From Fodinibacter sp963833495 (GTDB lineage Bacteria; Actinomycetota; Actinomycetes; Actinomycetales; Dermatophilaceae), in the NCBI GenBank assembly GCA_963833495.1, contig CAWHYJ010000011.1, positions 186,001 through 250,000 of the forward strand: a stretch of DNA of 64,000 bases. Reading direction: 5' to 3'. Below the pieces are notes generated by a model. That model saw only the letters and a program-made list of their open reading frames with translations. It had not been told where the DNA came from and ran no database searches. Shown one piece after another: positions 35,339 through 44,235 of the stretch (its first letter is position 1; every line of letters begins with the position of its first letter). The translations under genes were made by a program, and so were the position numbers.

Positions 35339-35809
35339 TCAGAGCCAGCGACGTACCCGGCGCCGGTAGTCGTCGTAGGGCTCGCCGAACCGGGCGTGCA
35401 GGAACGCCTCCTCGGGGCGGATCGCCCCCCAGAGCACCAGCAGCACCGCGGCCGGGAAGAGCACCAGCCCCCAGAACGTCGGCGCCAGCAGGGCCAACGC
35501 CAGGTAGAGCACCAGCATGCCGACGTACAACGGGTTGCGGGAGAGGCGATACGGCCCCTCCTCGATCATCGAGTTCGTCGCCTGCCCCGGCAGGAGCCCG
35601 GTGTCGTGGCGGGCGAACAGCCACAACGACCAGCCGTTCCAACCTGCGAATGCCGCCACGAGCAGCCAGCCGAGCGGCACCCGCCACGCACCGAGCTCCA
35701 CCGCGTCGCCCCACTGCGCGGTGGCCAGCCAGCCGGCGAGCAGCGGCGCGCCGACCCCGACCGGTGGCCAGAGCCGGAACCCGACGGTGTCCTGCGAACC
35801 GCGCAGCAT
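35339..35809 (-). CDS. Isoprenylcysteine carboxyl methyltransferase family membrane protein
   Basis: The 156-residue integral membrane methyltransferase of the ICMT/PEMT-like family has about four hydrophobic helices. The C-terminal SAM-binding motif is complete: YRLSRNPLYVGML (about 87-99) and EEAFLHARFGEPYDDYRRRVRRWL (about 132-155). Substrates in this bacterial group are mostly unknown and include lipids, thiols and small metabolites. The gene is convergent with the histidine kinase and is separated from the next gene by 45 bases. Confidence 0.87.
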   Translation of the reverse strand: MLRGSQDTVGFRLWPPVGVGAPLLAGWLATAQWGDAVELGAWRVPLGWLLVAAFAGWNGWSLWLFARHDTGLLPGQATNSMIEEGPYRLSRNPLYVGMLVLYLALALLAPTFWGLVLFPAAVLLVLWGAIRPEEAFLHARFGEPYDDYRRRVRRWL

Positions 35810-35854
35810 CCATTCATTGTCGGGCCGGATCCCGGTCGAGACGCCGCTCGGTGG

Positions 35855-36388
35855 TTACAACCGGTCCAGGGCGCGCAGGTAGCGGCGCGTCATCAGGGCC
35901 TGCGCGGCACGGCTGAGCGGCCCGCCGAGCCTGGCCAGTGCGGATGCCGGCCGCGAGACCGCGCTGATGGTGAACCGGATGCGGTCGTCGGCGAGCCGCT
36001 CGAGGAGGAACCGCTCCTCCCCTGATTCCGGGTGGCCCGGAAGGGTGCCGTAGGTGAAGCCGCGCCGGCGCGGCTCGTCGACGACGTCCAGCACCCGGCA
36101 GGGGATCGCCACGGACAGGCGGCCGAGCCCCCAGCGCATGAGCACCACGCTGTCACGGCGAAGTGGGGTGTCTGAGGCTGCTACCCGCAGACCCGCTCGC
36201 TCGTGCATCCGCCACGCGAACAGGTCGCGCGCGGCGCCCCCGAGATCCTGTCGGGTCAGTACGGCGGACTCTTTCAGGACGCGAAATCCGTTGGGCGCCA
36301 CGGCATCCGGTGCGAGGGGCGACGTGTAGGTGAGGGGCGCCGCCCGCAGTGCACGGGCTTCTTGCTCGTCGAGGAGGCGCACCGGCAT
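35855..36388 (-). CDS. DUF1990 family protein
   Basis: The 177-residue protein matches DUF1990 (SRPBCC-like fold) in its full pattern: LTYTSPLAPDAVAPNGF near the start, FAWRMHERAGLRVAAS (about 56-71), CRVLDVVDEPRRRGFTYGTLPGHPESGE (given in parts: CRVLDVVDEP, GFTYGTLPGHPESGE) and FTISAVSRPAS. These proteins are thought to bind lipophilic ligands; no enzymatic role is established. ATG 36388 is divergent from the methyltransferase at 36472. It may share a promoter region with it. Confidence 0.85.
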   Translation of the reverse strand: MPVRLLDEQEARALRAAPLTYTSPLAPDAVAPNGFRVLKESAVLTRQDLGGAARDLFAWRMHERAGLRVAASDTPLRRDSVVLMRWGLGRLSVAIPCRVLDVVDEPRRRGFTYGTLPGHPESGEERFLLERLADDRIRFTISAVSRPASALARLGGPLSRAAQALMTRRYLRALDRL

Positions 36389-36471
36389 CTGCCCATCATC
36401 ACCGACCGGAGGCCGGACGGACGGCGCGGTGCCACCGGAGCCCGGCCGGCGGCATCTGGAACACTCGCGCG

Positions 36472-37161
36472 ATGGGGCACGAGTTCGACAAGACGTACTG
36501 GGATGAGCACTGGCGTCACGTCCACGACCGGCCGGATGCCGGGCACGCGCCACCGCCGAACCCGCACCTCGTGCGCGAGGTGGGTGCGCTGGCCCCGGGC
36601 AGTGCGCTCGAGGCCGGCTGCGGCGAGGGGGCCGAGGCTCTCTGGCTCGCCGAGGCCGGGTGGGCGGTCACAGCAGTCGACATCGCGCAGGAGGCGCTGG
36701 GACGAGCGGCAGGACGCGCCGCCGCCTTGGGGGTCGGCGACCGGGTGCAGTGGGTGCGGGCCGACCTGGGCTCGTGGGACCCCCCGGTGCAGTTCGACCT
36801 GGTCACCACGTTCTATGCCCACCCGTCGATGCCGCAGCTCGAGTTCTACGACCGACTCGGCTCCTGGGTCGCTCCCGGTGGCTCCCTCCTCGTCGTCGGT
36901 CACGCGCAGACGGAGGGCGGCGCGCACGGCCACGGCCACGACGGCGGCCATGCCCATGGACACGGCGACATCCATGGCCATGGTGACGAGCCGCCCGCCG
37001 AGGCCCGGGTCACCCCGCAGGGCGTCACCGAACGGCTCGACCCGGCCACCTGGCAGGTCGTCACCGCTGACGAGCTCAGCCGCACGTTCGACGCCCCGAG
37101 CGGCGCGCCGGGCACGCTGCGCGACGTGGTGGTCCTGGCCCGCCGACGACCCGACTGCTGA
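36472..37161 (+). CDS. Class I SAM-dependent methyltransferase with histidine-rich insertion
   Basis: The 229-residue protein opens like thiopurine/tellurite-type methyltransferases (FDKTYWDEHWRHVH). It has the SAM motif ALEAGCGEGAEALWLAEAGW (about residues 44-63), VTAVDIA (68-74) and FDLVTTFYAHPSMPQ (about 108-122). After strand VAPGGSLLVVGHAQ, a His/Gly-rich loop at about residues 152-173 contains roughly ten histidines in HGH-type repeats. This is not part of the normal fold and looks like a metal-binding insertion (nickel, zinc or copper). ATG 36472 is supported by the FDKTYWDEHW start. The substrate is unknown. Confidence 0.88.
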   Translation: MGHEFDKTYWDEHWRHVHDRPDAGHAPPPNPHLVREVGALAPGSALEAGCGEGAEALWLAEAGWAVTAVDIAQEALGRAAGRAAALGVGDRVQWVRADLGSWDPPVQFDLVTTFYAHPSMPQLEFYDRLGSWVAPGGSLLVVGHAQTEGGAHGHGHDGGHAHGHGDIHGHGDEPPAEARVTPQGVTERLDPATWQVVTADELSRTFDAPSGAPGTLRDVVVLARRRPDC

Positions 37162-37184
37162 CCTTCAGGGCTGATGGTCGAGAG

Positions 37185-37229
37185 GTCGAGACACGCCCGC
37201 GAGAATCCCGGTCCCGGGCATGTCTCGAC
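37185..37229. terminator. Hairpin downstream of the methyltransferase
   Basis: The arms GTCGAGACACGCCCG (37185-37199) and CGGGCATGTCTCGAC (37215-37229) form a 15-bp stem with one mismatch. It lies between convergent genes. Confidence 0.65.
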
Positions 37230-37255
37230 TCCTCGTCACGTCGAGCTCGGCCCCT

Positions 37256-37298
37256 GGTGATGCACCGGGGCGGGCGCGAACGCGCGCCGTGCATCACC
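37256..37298. terminator. Second hairpin between the convergent genes
   Basis: The perfect 10-bp arms GGTGATGCAC (37256-37265) and GTGCATCACC (37289-37298) enclose a GC-rich inner stem (GGCGCG/CGCGCC). It could serve the minus-strand gene ending at 37380. Confidence 0.6.
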
Positions 37299-37379
37299 TG
37301 GTTCCTTCAGCGCTGTCAAGGGCGCGGGATGCCGCGCGTCCGGCATCGCTGGACTGCGGCGGCGACCAAGAGCGGGCGC

Positions 37380-37577
37380 TCAGAAGAGGCCGTTGCGGTC
37401 GGCGGCGCGCTGGTTCAGGGATACGGCGGTGTTCTCGTCGACAGGGGCGTCGGGGTGCGACCCGCGAGGCGAGGCCGAGCTCGTGCGGCGTGAGTTCTGA
37501 AGGGCCCACATCACCAGGCCCGCGACAACGGCCACCAGGGCGAGGCCCAGGACGATGATGCCGAATGTGCTGGGCAT
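37380..37577 (-). CDS. Small membrane protein (65 residues)
   Basis: The short protein has one N-terminal hydrophobic helix (FGIIVLGLALVAVVAGLVMWAL, given in two parts FGIIVLGLALV and AVVAGLVMWAL, residues 5-26) and a polar, Ser/Pro/Asp-containing cytoplasmic or periplasmic tail. ATG 37577 follows the purine-rich GAGGGGCC. It has the codon pattern of real genes in this window and ends just before two hairpins. No family was recognised; such proteins are common in actinobacteria as uncharacterised small membrane proteins. Confidence 0.6.
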   Translation of the reverse strand: MPSTFGIIVLGLALVAVVAGLVMWALQNSRRTSSASPRGSHPDAPVDENTAVSLNQRAADRNGLF

Positions 37578-37682
37578 GGTGGCCCCTCCCGGCCGGCTGC
37601 GGCAGCCGGCTGGCTACATCATCGGGCGATGACCGACCCGGGCCGACCCGAGCGGCCAGGGTGGCGGCGCCGCTCCCGCGGG

Positions 37683-38720
37683 TCATCGGTGCCGGGTCTG
37701 CGCCATCCCCGAACCCGCACCCAGCCGGCGGGCCAGCCACTCCAGGGTGGCGACGCCCTGCACCCGCTGGAACTCGCGCAGGGTGGGCAGCCCCGGCGGG
37801 TCGGGCAGCCGCGCACCGTCGAGGAAGAAGCCGGCGAGACCCGCGAGGAAGCCGTCCACCTGGGCACCGGTGGCCCCGACGGCATGCTCCCTGACCAGCC
37901 GGTCGACGTCATGCCCACCGTGCAGGTTGACGTTGACCAGCAGGGCGACGGTGTCCGCCCAGGGGGCGCCCACGCAGGCCCACGGCCAGTCCACGAGCAC
38001 CACCCCACCGGTCGGTGTGACGAGCAGGTTGTCGGCCCGCACGTCCATGTGGACCACCGTGTCGCCCGCCAGTGACTCCAGTCCCTGCCGGTCCAGCTCC
38101 ACGAGCCGGTCCAAGTTCGCAACCGCCCACGGGTGCAGGTCGGCCGGGGTGTCCGCCGACAGTCGTGCCCAGCCGCCCAAGGTCGTCGAGAGGGCCTCCG
38201 CGGCCGTGGGAAGACCGGTCACCGGTGACGGCGTGAGCCGCCGCGCGATGGTCGCCAGCGTCTGCAACGTCGCCTCCAGCTCGGAGCTCACCCACGGCGT
38301 GGTCGGGTGTCGCCCCTCGACGTCCTCCAGCACCAGGGCGACCCAGTCGCCGTCGTCGTAGACCCCGACGAACCGCGCTGCCGGCACGTCCGCGGGAAGC
38401 TGCCGGCACACGGCGGCCTCCATGCGGTGGATGCCGGGGCTCTCCTCGTTCTGCGCGCTGCTGACCGCCTTGACGAAGGCAGCGCCACCGCCGTCGGTGA
38501 TCACGCGATCGGCACTGCCCGGGGACAGGCCGCCCGCCTGGGACGAGGCGGACACCACCCGCGCCCCCAGGATCTCCTCGACCCCCGCGCGCACCCCGTC
38601 GGGCAGCTGCGCCCAGCCGATCCGAGTCCTGCCCCCCGCTGCCACACATCGATCGTGCCACTCGAGCCTCGGCTCGGGCGTGCGAAGGCGGGCCGGCCGG
38701 TGACGGCGCGTCACCGGCAT
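37683..38720 (-). CDS. Aminoglycoside phosphotransferase (APH) family kinase
   Basis: The 345-residue kinase-fold protein has a glycine-rich start (VVSASSQAGGLSPGSADRVI, about residues 55-74), a lysine-bearing AFVKAVSS strand (about 81-88), the catalytic loop VVHMDVRADNLLV (H-x-D-x4-N, about 221-233) and a metal Asp in VLVDWPWAC (about 241-249, DWPW instead of the commoner DWE). This family phosphorylates aminoglycosides, choline, homoserine or other small molecules. The antibiotic-resistance label must not be taken literally. The N-terminal 30 residues are basic and may be a wrong start; the next in-frame start is inside the fold. Confidence 0.82.
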   Translation of the reverse strand: MPVTRRHRPARLRTPEPRLEWHDRCVAAGGRTRIGWAQLPDGVRAGVEEILGARVVSASSQAGGLSPGSADRVITDGGGAAFVKAVSSAQNEESPGIHRMEAAVCRQLPADVPAARFVGVYDDGDWVALVLEDVEGRHPTTPWVSSELEATLQTLATIARRLTPSPVTGLPTAAEALSTTLGGWARLSADTPADLHPWAVANLDRLVELDRQGLESLAGDTVVHMDVRADNLLVTPTGGVVLVDWPWACVGAPWADTVALLVNVNLHGGHDVDRLVREHAVGATGAQVDGFLAGLAGFFLDGARLPDPPGLPTLREFQRVQGVATLEWLARRLGAGSGMAQTRHR

Positions 38721-39031
38721 CCGCGGCCCTCAGTCGATCAGCCCGTCGTTGCCGAGCGCCGGGCCTCCTCACGCGCCAAAATCGAGGACGGCTCGCCGCC
38801 AGCCCGGCCCGCGCCAGCACCTCGAAGGCAAGCACGCCCTCGTGCCTGCTGTCGGCTTCCACCTCGAGCAGGTCAGCGCGCGCCGGCTCCGGCTCGGCGA
38901 GGTCGACCAGGCTCGCCCTCGCGCCCGAACCGCTGCGACTCTCGCCGCGCCAGCGGGCTCCTCGGGTGGCACTCTGGGAAGGCTGGACCGCACGGCGCCC
39001 CGCGCGGCCGAAGCGAAGAAGGGGGTTTTGC
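38721..39031 (+). other. 311-base divergent intergenic region
   Basis: It lies between the APH-type kinase and the phosphoesterase. The minus strand contains a stretch with gene-like codon usage (38770-38930) but no start, no family match and frame breaks, so it may be a gene remnant. Promoters for both flanking genes must lie here; none is obvious. Confidence 0.4.
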
Positions 39032-40655
39032 ATGAGACACGTACGGACGTCCTGGCCCACCATCGGCCTGCTGACCGGCGCCCTGAGCCTGGCCCTCGTC
39101 GCGGCTGTTCCCACGGCAGCGACGGCGCACGATGATCGGCACCAGGCCGGACCACTGCCCGGCGGCTACACCAACCTGGTCGTCATCTACCAGGAGAACC
39201 ACTCGTTCGACAACCTCTACGGCCAGTGGGGACGCGTCGGCGGGCGGGTGGTCGACGGGCTGCAGAACGCCCGGGGAACCACGACCCAGGTGGCGCAGGA
39301 CGGCACGGCATACCGCTGCCTGCTGCAGAACGACGTCAACCTCACCTCGCCCTCCCCCTTGGCGACGACCTGCACCGACCCCGCCCACGGGGTGCCGGCG
39401 AGCCACTTCCGCAACAGCTGGTTCACCATCGACCGGTACATCCGGCCCACTGACACCACCTGCCCGGCACCCGGCGTCTTCGCCCCCAACGGGGTGCTCA
39501 AGGGCACTGGCCTCCCGGGCGGCTGCACCCGTGACATCGTCCACCGCTTCTACCAGGAGCAGTACCAGATCGACGGCGGCAAGCAGGACCGCTACGTCAC
39601 CGGCTCGGATGCCGTGGGCCTCACCATGGGCCGCTACGCGACGCAGTCGCTACCGATCTACCGTTACCTGCACAGCAAGGGCGCGCCCAACTACGTTGTC
39701 GCCGACCGGTTCTTCCAGGCGGCCTTCGGTGGCTCGTTCCTCAACCACCAGTACCTCATCGCTGCACGGGCGCCGGTCGACACCGGCGGCGCTCTCGCCC
39801 AAAGCAGAGAACTCGGTCATCGACAGCAACGGGATGCCGACGTCGTCCCCGCTCTACACGACGACGAACCCGGCGGCCCTGGACAAGCAGCTCACCGTTG
39901 CCTGCAGCAACGGCGCCGCCTTCGACTACAGCGCGGCCTGCGGCAACATCGCCGTCAACACGGTGCAGCCCTCGAGCCCGCCGGCGTCCACCAGCGGCGC
40001 GAAGATCCCGCTCATCGACGACAAGGTCTACCCCAACATCGGCGACCGGATGAGCGACGGGGGCGTCAGCTGGAACTGGTACTCCGGCGGCTGGGACGCC
40101 GCCGCCGCCGGCAACCCCGGCCCGCTGTTCCAGTTCCACCACCAGCCGTTCAACTACTTCGAGAACTACGCCAAGGGTGGTCCCGGACGCTCGCACCTGC
40201 AGGACGAGACGAAGTTCTTCGCAGCGGCCAAGGCGGGCACCCTGCCCCAGGTGTCGTTCGTGAAGCCCTACGGCGCCGAGAACGAGCACCCCGGCTACGC
40301 GAGCGAGCCCGACGGCAGCGACCACCTCGTCGACCTGCTGAAGGCGATCACGTCCGGCCCGCAGGCCAAGAAGACCCTGATCGTGGTGACCTACGACGAG
40401 TTCGGCGGCCAGTGGGACCACGTCTCCCCGCCTACCGTCGACAAGTGGGGCCCGGGCACCCGCATCCCGGCCCTCGTCCTGTCGGCCGGCATGGTCAAGT
40501 CCGGGGTCGACAGCACCACCTACGACACGACCTCCATCATGGCGACGATCGAGCACAGCTTCCGGCTGCCCCCGGTCGCCCCGCGTGACGCCCGCGCCAC
40601 CGACCTCAGCAACGCGGTGCGTGTCGGCGACCCTCGGCACCACGGTCGCGACTGA
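39032..40655 (+). pseudogene. Secreted phosphoesterase (phospholipase C / acid phosphatase family), single-base frameshift
   Basis: From ATG 39032 an export signal (LLTGALSLALVAAVPTAATA) leads into the phosphoesterase-family motif IYQENHSFDNLYGQWG (about 53-68). The frame continues through FLNHQYLIAARAPVDTGGALA. At the C run 39798-39800 one extra base shifts the reading. The next frame carries the rest perfectly: KAENSVIDSNGMP, VSFVKPYGAENEHPGY, IVVTYDEFGGQWDHVSPP, SIMATIEHSFRLPP, up to the stop at 40655. Removing one C gives a protein of about 540 residues. The nucleophile region and the metal ligands are intact in both halves. Error or recent mutation is more likely than old decay. Confidence 0.85.
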
Positions 40656-40671
40656 CGCGTCATCCGGATGC

Positions 40672-40707
40672 CGCGCCGTGCCACCCGCTGCCGGGTGGCA
40701 CGGCGCG
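40672..40707. terminator. Strong bidirectional terminator hairpin
   Basis: The perfect 16-bp arms CGCGCCGTGCCACCCG (40672-40687) and CGGGTGGCACGGCGCG (40692-40707) have a 4-base loop. It lies 16 bases after the phosphoesterase stop and 18 bases before the stop of the minus-strand GAP remnant. Confidence 0.85.
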
Positions 40708-40725
40708 ACGTCGTCGCCGAACCGT

Positions 40726-40944
40726 TCAGAAGCTGCCGATGCCCTCGCCGATCAGCACCACGCCGATGACGAGCAGCAGCACGGCCATGACGGTGGAGTT
40801 GTTGTGCACCAGCCAAGCACGCAGCGTCTCCAGCGGAGTGGCCATCCTCGCGCTGGTGAGCAGGTGGGCGACGACCGGGACCGCGACGGTGGACGCGGCG
40901 ATCACCGTGAAGACAGCGACCGCGGCCGTCGACGGCGTGGACAA
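40726..40944 (-). pseudogene. 3' remnant of a GAP-family (Sap-like) membrane protein
   Basis: The 72 codons match only the C-terminal part of the GAP/Sap family of six-helix membrane proteins: an internal helix (AAVAVFTVIAASTVAVPVVA), the LETLRAWLVHNNSTVMAVLL segment with the conserved WL-x-x-N-N, and the family end GVVLIGEGIGSF. Reading further upstream in frame gives AQRPALSTP, still family-like, before the match disappears. Family members are about 220 residues, so the first two thirds are missing. A TTG start is possible, but the product would be a fragment. It ends against the 16-bp terminator. Confidence 0.65.
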
Positions 40945-41176
40945 GGCCGGCCTCTGAGCGAAGGGGCCACCTGACCGTCCGGGGAGTAAGGACGAGCTGG
41001 CAAGGCTCCGCCCCAGCTCTGGTCAGCAAGCAGTGCTACGCCAGCTGGCGAACCGCTGGGCAGTCATCGCACCCGTCTCCCCCATCCACGGCACCACAGA
41101 GGACGAACCCGCCGCCGGACCACATCGTCGACAGACGGCGGCCGCGTGTCTACGCTTGGTCAATGCTCATCACGGG

Positions 41177-41392
41177 GTGCAATCGGATCAGATCCGCATC
41201 CTCCGGGCGCACGGCCAGCTGACGACACCGCGCATGTTGCACATCCTCGACCACGACCCGGGCGCTCTCCGGTGGGTGCCGGATACATGGCTGTCCTCAG
41301 AGACCGAAGAGGACAACATCGTGGTTCGACAGGTGGCGGCCGAGGCCCTCGCTCTCGTGGTCCGGAGCCGCATCTCAGACCCCGGGCTGTGA
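41177..41392 (+). CDS. Possible small hypothetical protein
   Basis: A 71-residue frame from GTG 41177 (start chosen only by position; there is no good ribosome-binding site) encodes a soluble, His- and Arg-containing protein with a plausible helix at the end (VVRQVAAEALALVVRSRI). Codon usage is acceptable but not decisive. No family is recognised. The region around it (41.0-41.7 kb) is otherwise without supported genes. It may be noise or a remnant. Confidence 0.3.
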   Translation: MQSDQIRILRAHGQLTTPRMLHILDHDPGALRWVPDTWLSSETEEDNIVVRQVAAEALALVVRSRISDPGL

Positions 41393-41687
41393 CCTGGCCC
41401 GGCCTGCGAGGTCAGCGGTGTACGCCTGCGCACGGCCGCAACGCAGTTCCTGCCCGCCAACGTGTCAACGCCGGCGCAGTGGGCCGCGGAGTTGCGGTGG
41501 CTGGGCAGCAGTGAATGGCTCGTCAACCGTGGGCGAGCCGGGACGCCGAGGCGGATGCTGTCGCGTTTCGTGCTCCGCTGCGAACTGGGCAGAAGGGCGG
41601 TTGCCACCATGAACCGGACCGGGTCTCGCGTGCCATCCTTGAGTCAGGTCAGAAAGCGGCCGTCCTCGCTTGTCCGGAGGTCGTCCC

Positions 41688-41888
41688 ATGCGTTACGAGT
41701 TCATCGTCAAGGAAGCTGTCCGCGGTGAGGTCGCGGAGGAGCTGCCCGAGCTGAGGGGCACGCACTACCCCACGGGTGGCACATCACTGTTCGGGCCCGT
41801 GCGCGACGAGGCCGACGTCGAGACGCTGTTGGCTCGCCTCGTTCATCTGAAGCTTTCGGTCGTGGAGGTTCGGCGGCTGCCCGACTGA
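41688..41888 (+). CDS. Small alpha/beta hypothetical protein (66 residues)
   Basis: ATG 41688 has a perfect GGAGG seven bases upstream, and the reading frame has typical local codon usage. The product (MRYEFIVKEAVRGEVAEEL near the start, SLFGPVRDEADVETLLARL in the middle, LSVVEVRRLPD at the end) has a beta-alpha-beta pattern of an ACT- or ferredoxin-like small fold. It has the invariant-looking GTSLFGPV stretch seen in short actinobacterial proteins of unknown function. Not known to belong to any operon here. Confidence 0.72.
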   Translation: MRYEFIVKEAVRGEVAEELPELRGTHYPTGGTSLFGPVRDEADVETLLARLVHLKLSVVEVRRLPD

Positions 41889-42078
41889 GCACGTCCCCGG
41901 CCGCCCAGCTCATGGGGTGCCATGGTCAGGCGCTTCCCCTCATACTGGTCGTGGGATCGCTCGTCCCGAGCGATCTGCGGCGACGATGAGGACCACGCAC
42001 AGGGCCGCAGTCGCGGCCACGGCCAGTTTCATCGCGTCGTTCTCGCGGGGCAACCACGAGTGTGGAGGCGAGTCCACC

Positions 42079-42531
42079 ATGGTGGATCAAGGCAACGTCG
42101 TCGTGGACTGGAGACGGCTGTGGGCCGGCGGCCTGGCCACCGCAGGCGTGGCGGCACTGATCGCCTGGCTTGGCACCCTTCTCTGTCGCGCCCTGTTCGA
42201 TGTCGAGATCGCCGATTCGGCGGCGGCACTCGATGTGACCGATTCCTTCGCGGGGAACTACGCACTGACAGCGGCCCTGCTCGCGCTCGTCGCAACCGCA
42301 CTGGCGCACGTTCTCTCGCTGACCACGCCCACACCGCGAGCCTTCTTCTCGTGGATCGTGGGCCTCCTGACGGCCGCAGCAGTCGTCTTGCCGTTCACAC
42401 GCGGGGATGACCTCACGGTCCAGGTGTGCGCGGCCGTCATCAACCTGCTCATCGGGGCGGCCATCGGATCACTGCTCACCACCGTCCTGTCGCACACGGT
42501 CCTCGATCGCGAGCGTTCCTGGCAGCGGTGA
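42079..42531 (+). CDS. DUF6069-like four-helix membrane protein
   Basis: The 150-residue membrane protein has four predicted helices: about 16-38 (GGLATAGVAALIAWLGTLLC), 60-82, 88-108 (FFSWIVGLLTAAAVVLPF) and 117-140. The TRGDDLTVQVCAAVINLLIG loop/helix 4 junction is typical of the DUF6069 family of small actinobacterial membrane proteins. Function is unknown. ATG 42079 follows GTGGAGG at 42061-42067 with a spacing of about 11 bases. No neighbouring gene is in the same operon. Confidence 0.75.
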   Translation: MVDQGNVVVDWRRLWAGGLATAGVAALIAWLGTLLCRALFDVEIADSAAALDVTDSFAGNYALTAALLALVATALAHVLSLTTPTPRAFFSWIVGLLTAAAVVLPFTRGDDLTVQVCAAVINLLIGAAIGSLLTTVLSHTVLDRERSWQR

Positions 42532-42729
42532 CCAGCCGGGTGCTTAGCGACTCACCGGGGCGCCCGGGAGTAGCGGGGCCTGCAAGGACAGAACGACCAT
42601 GATGCCGATCGCCGCCGCACAGTGCTCGGGACTGGGGTTGTCGATGACGAGGCCCACCAACAGGGCTAGGCCATCACCTGGGCGGCGGAAGGACTCATCG
42701 GCTCGGTTGCCCCGGGCTGCTGCGCGTGG

Positions 42730-43003
42730 TCAGGCCCGGCGCCTCGGGAAGAGCTTCGCGAGGCTCAGCCCCGCGTAGATGAGGGTGTCGATCGCGACGA
42801 ACGCCGCAAGCAGCTGGAACCAGCCGGACTGGAGCACTTACCATGACGTCGTCGTTCGGCTGGGTTCCGGGCAACCACGCTGCGAGCACCTGGTTGAGGG
42901 CACCGGCCTTCTTCTCGGTGTTGCCCTCGGTCTTGATGACCTCGACGGCGCACGCCAGGGCGACCTCCTTGGTGGCGTCAGTCGAGTTGTCGTGCACGCA
43001 AGG
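42730..43003 (-). pseudogene. Gutted family 2 glycosyltransferase
   Basis: Two fragments of one membrane glycosyltransferase are fused. The first (VHDNSTDATKEVALACAVEV, IKTEGNTEKKAGALNQVLAAW, NDDVMV) is the N-terminal donor-binding region up to just before the DxD. After 42838 the frame changes and the second (LQSGWFQLLAAFVAIDTLIY, AGLSLAKLFPRRRA) is the last transmembrane helix and the C-terminus, ending in TGA at 42730. The whole acceptor and membrane channel part is missing. The true start is also absent. The remnant is inactive. Confidence 0.72.
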
Positions 43004-43025
43004 CGCCGTTCGACTCGGCGCTTGT

Positions 43026-43322
43026 CTACTCCCCCGGCCAGTCACCCGTCCATCGCTGGAAGGCTCGCGCTCCTGCACGGTCGATGCCGGCCTTGACGAC
43101 CCCGAACACCGCCCCCTGCACTGCCGCTGCTACCAGGACCTGCCGAACGTTGTACTTCGACTCGAGGGCCGTCGGCGCGTGAGTTCGATGGTGGGGTGTG
43201 GCCCGCACCCAGACCTCCCGGAAGGTCCGCGCAGCAATCAGGCCACCGGCGGTGCCGAGCACCAGCGCGAACGGCCGGTAAAGCATCTTCACCGCCGTCG
43301 TGGCGGGCTGTTCCCGGCTCAT
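43026..43322 (-). CDS. DUF4235 membrane protein
   Basis: The 98-residue protein matches DUF4235 throughout: KMLYRPFALVLGTAGGLIAA (first hydrophobic segment, about 12-31), FREVWVRATPHHRTHAP in the loop, and VRQVLVAAAVQGAVFGVVKA, then GIDRAGARAFQRWTG (second segment and tail). Family members are small two-helix membrane proteins often found among stress genes. A GGGTAC at 43361-43366 lies 38 bases upstream on this strand, but the -35 does not match well. ATG 43322 is preceded by CCAAGGAGG. Confidence 0.85.
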   Translation of the reverse strand: MSREQPATTAVKMLYRPFALVLGTAGGLIAARTFREVWVRATPHHRTHAPTALESKYNVRQVLVAAAVQGAVFGVVKAGIDRAGARAFQRWTGDWPGE

Positions 43323-44235
43323 GCCTGGCCTCCTTGGTTGACCTCTCCATCATCCTCACCGTACCCGGTCGACGCATCGGCCAATATGTCCCCGGCCACC
43401 CGACATCTCGCCCTCTTGCCCGAACGGTTCCTGCCACTCGGCGAGCCGCGACGGCATGCGCTTGCCCCTGCGGTGACGACACGGGCGAGGAGGTCGTGGC
43501 ATGTCGTCGTTCCACCGCGACCGGTTCTCGCCTCGAGAACGGATTAGTGGATGCGCACGGTTCTCGCCGCCCTCAAGCGTTTCCGCTCGGGGATGAGACC
43601 CATCGTGTTGACGCGCCCCGTGATATCTCGCCGGGCCGGTTCATCCGCCGTATTCATTACGACTTTGGTACTAGTACCTCGGTGACCACAGACGAACAGA
43701 GGGAGTGGATGACGCCTGCTGCTCAGGTCGTTGCGACGTGCCGTGGTCGATCCGGTCGCGAGGCTGCACGGCGCTCCTCCTATGACGACCACAGTTCGAA
43801 TGTGGTTGGCAGGCAATCGGATACGTCAGGTGGGGTACGGTGCCCGTGTGGCCACGGAGGGCGCATGGGGGTGCCCGCGTCGACGGAGCATTCCGAGACG
43901 TGAACCAGGGGCACTACGGGTTGCTGCTGGTCACCGCTCCCCATTCTTCCGGTTGACCAGGCGCCTGGGCGGTGCCACATTTGAAATACAGCACAGCAGA
44001 GGATTTCGGGCCGGATTGTGTGCTATGAAGCGCGCTTTCGAGGAGTCCGTGACCCATTGGGGATCGCGAGGTACGAGCACGCCACCGCCGTGCCAGGCAG
44101 GTGGAACCCACCCGGCAGCCACCGGGCCCTGCGTGTGGCCTTTGCTCCTTGCTCGCCGGGGCGGAGTCACCGCGACCGCCTTCATCGAGGGCTCGAGGGA
44201 TCGAAGCCCACCACACCTCAAGACTGGTGATCACT
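43323..44235. other. 913-base region without a supported gene
   Basis: Base composition is visibly more AT-rich than the flanks (for example around 43650-43690 and 43975-44010). No frame has a ribosome-binding site together with a recognisable product. The part from about 44100 presumably carries the promoter and leader of the sugar-dehydrogenase pair; a GTGATCAC palindrome lies at 44227-44234, directly before the start. Confidence 0.45.

Noticed and set aside
37683..38720. Antibiotic resistance gene (aminoglycoside phosphotransferase)
   Set aside because: The family is broad and the metal motif is DWPW; nothing indicates a drug substrate.
43361..43366. GGGTAC in front of the DUF4235 gene
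   Set aside because: The expected -35 position reads TATT at spacing 16; it may be weakly used but does not meet the pattern.
43780..43810. TTCGAA-containing stretch resembling a tRNA T-arm
   Set aside because: No acceptor stem or anticodon arm can be folded around it.
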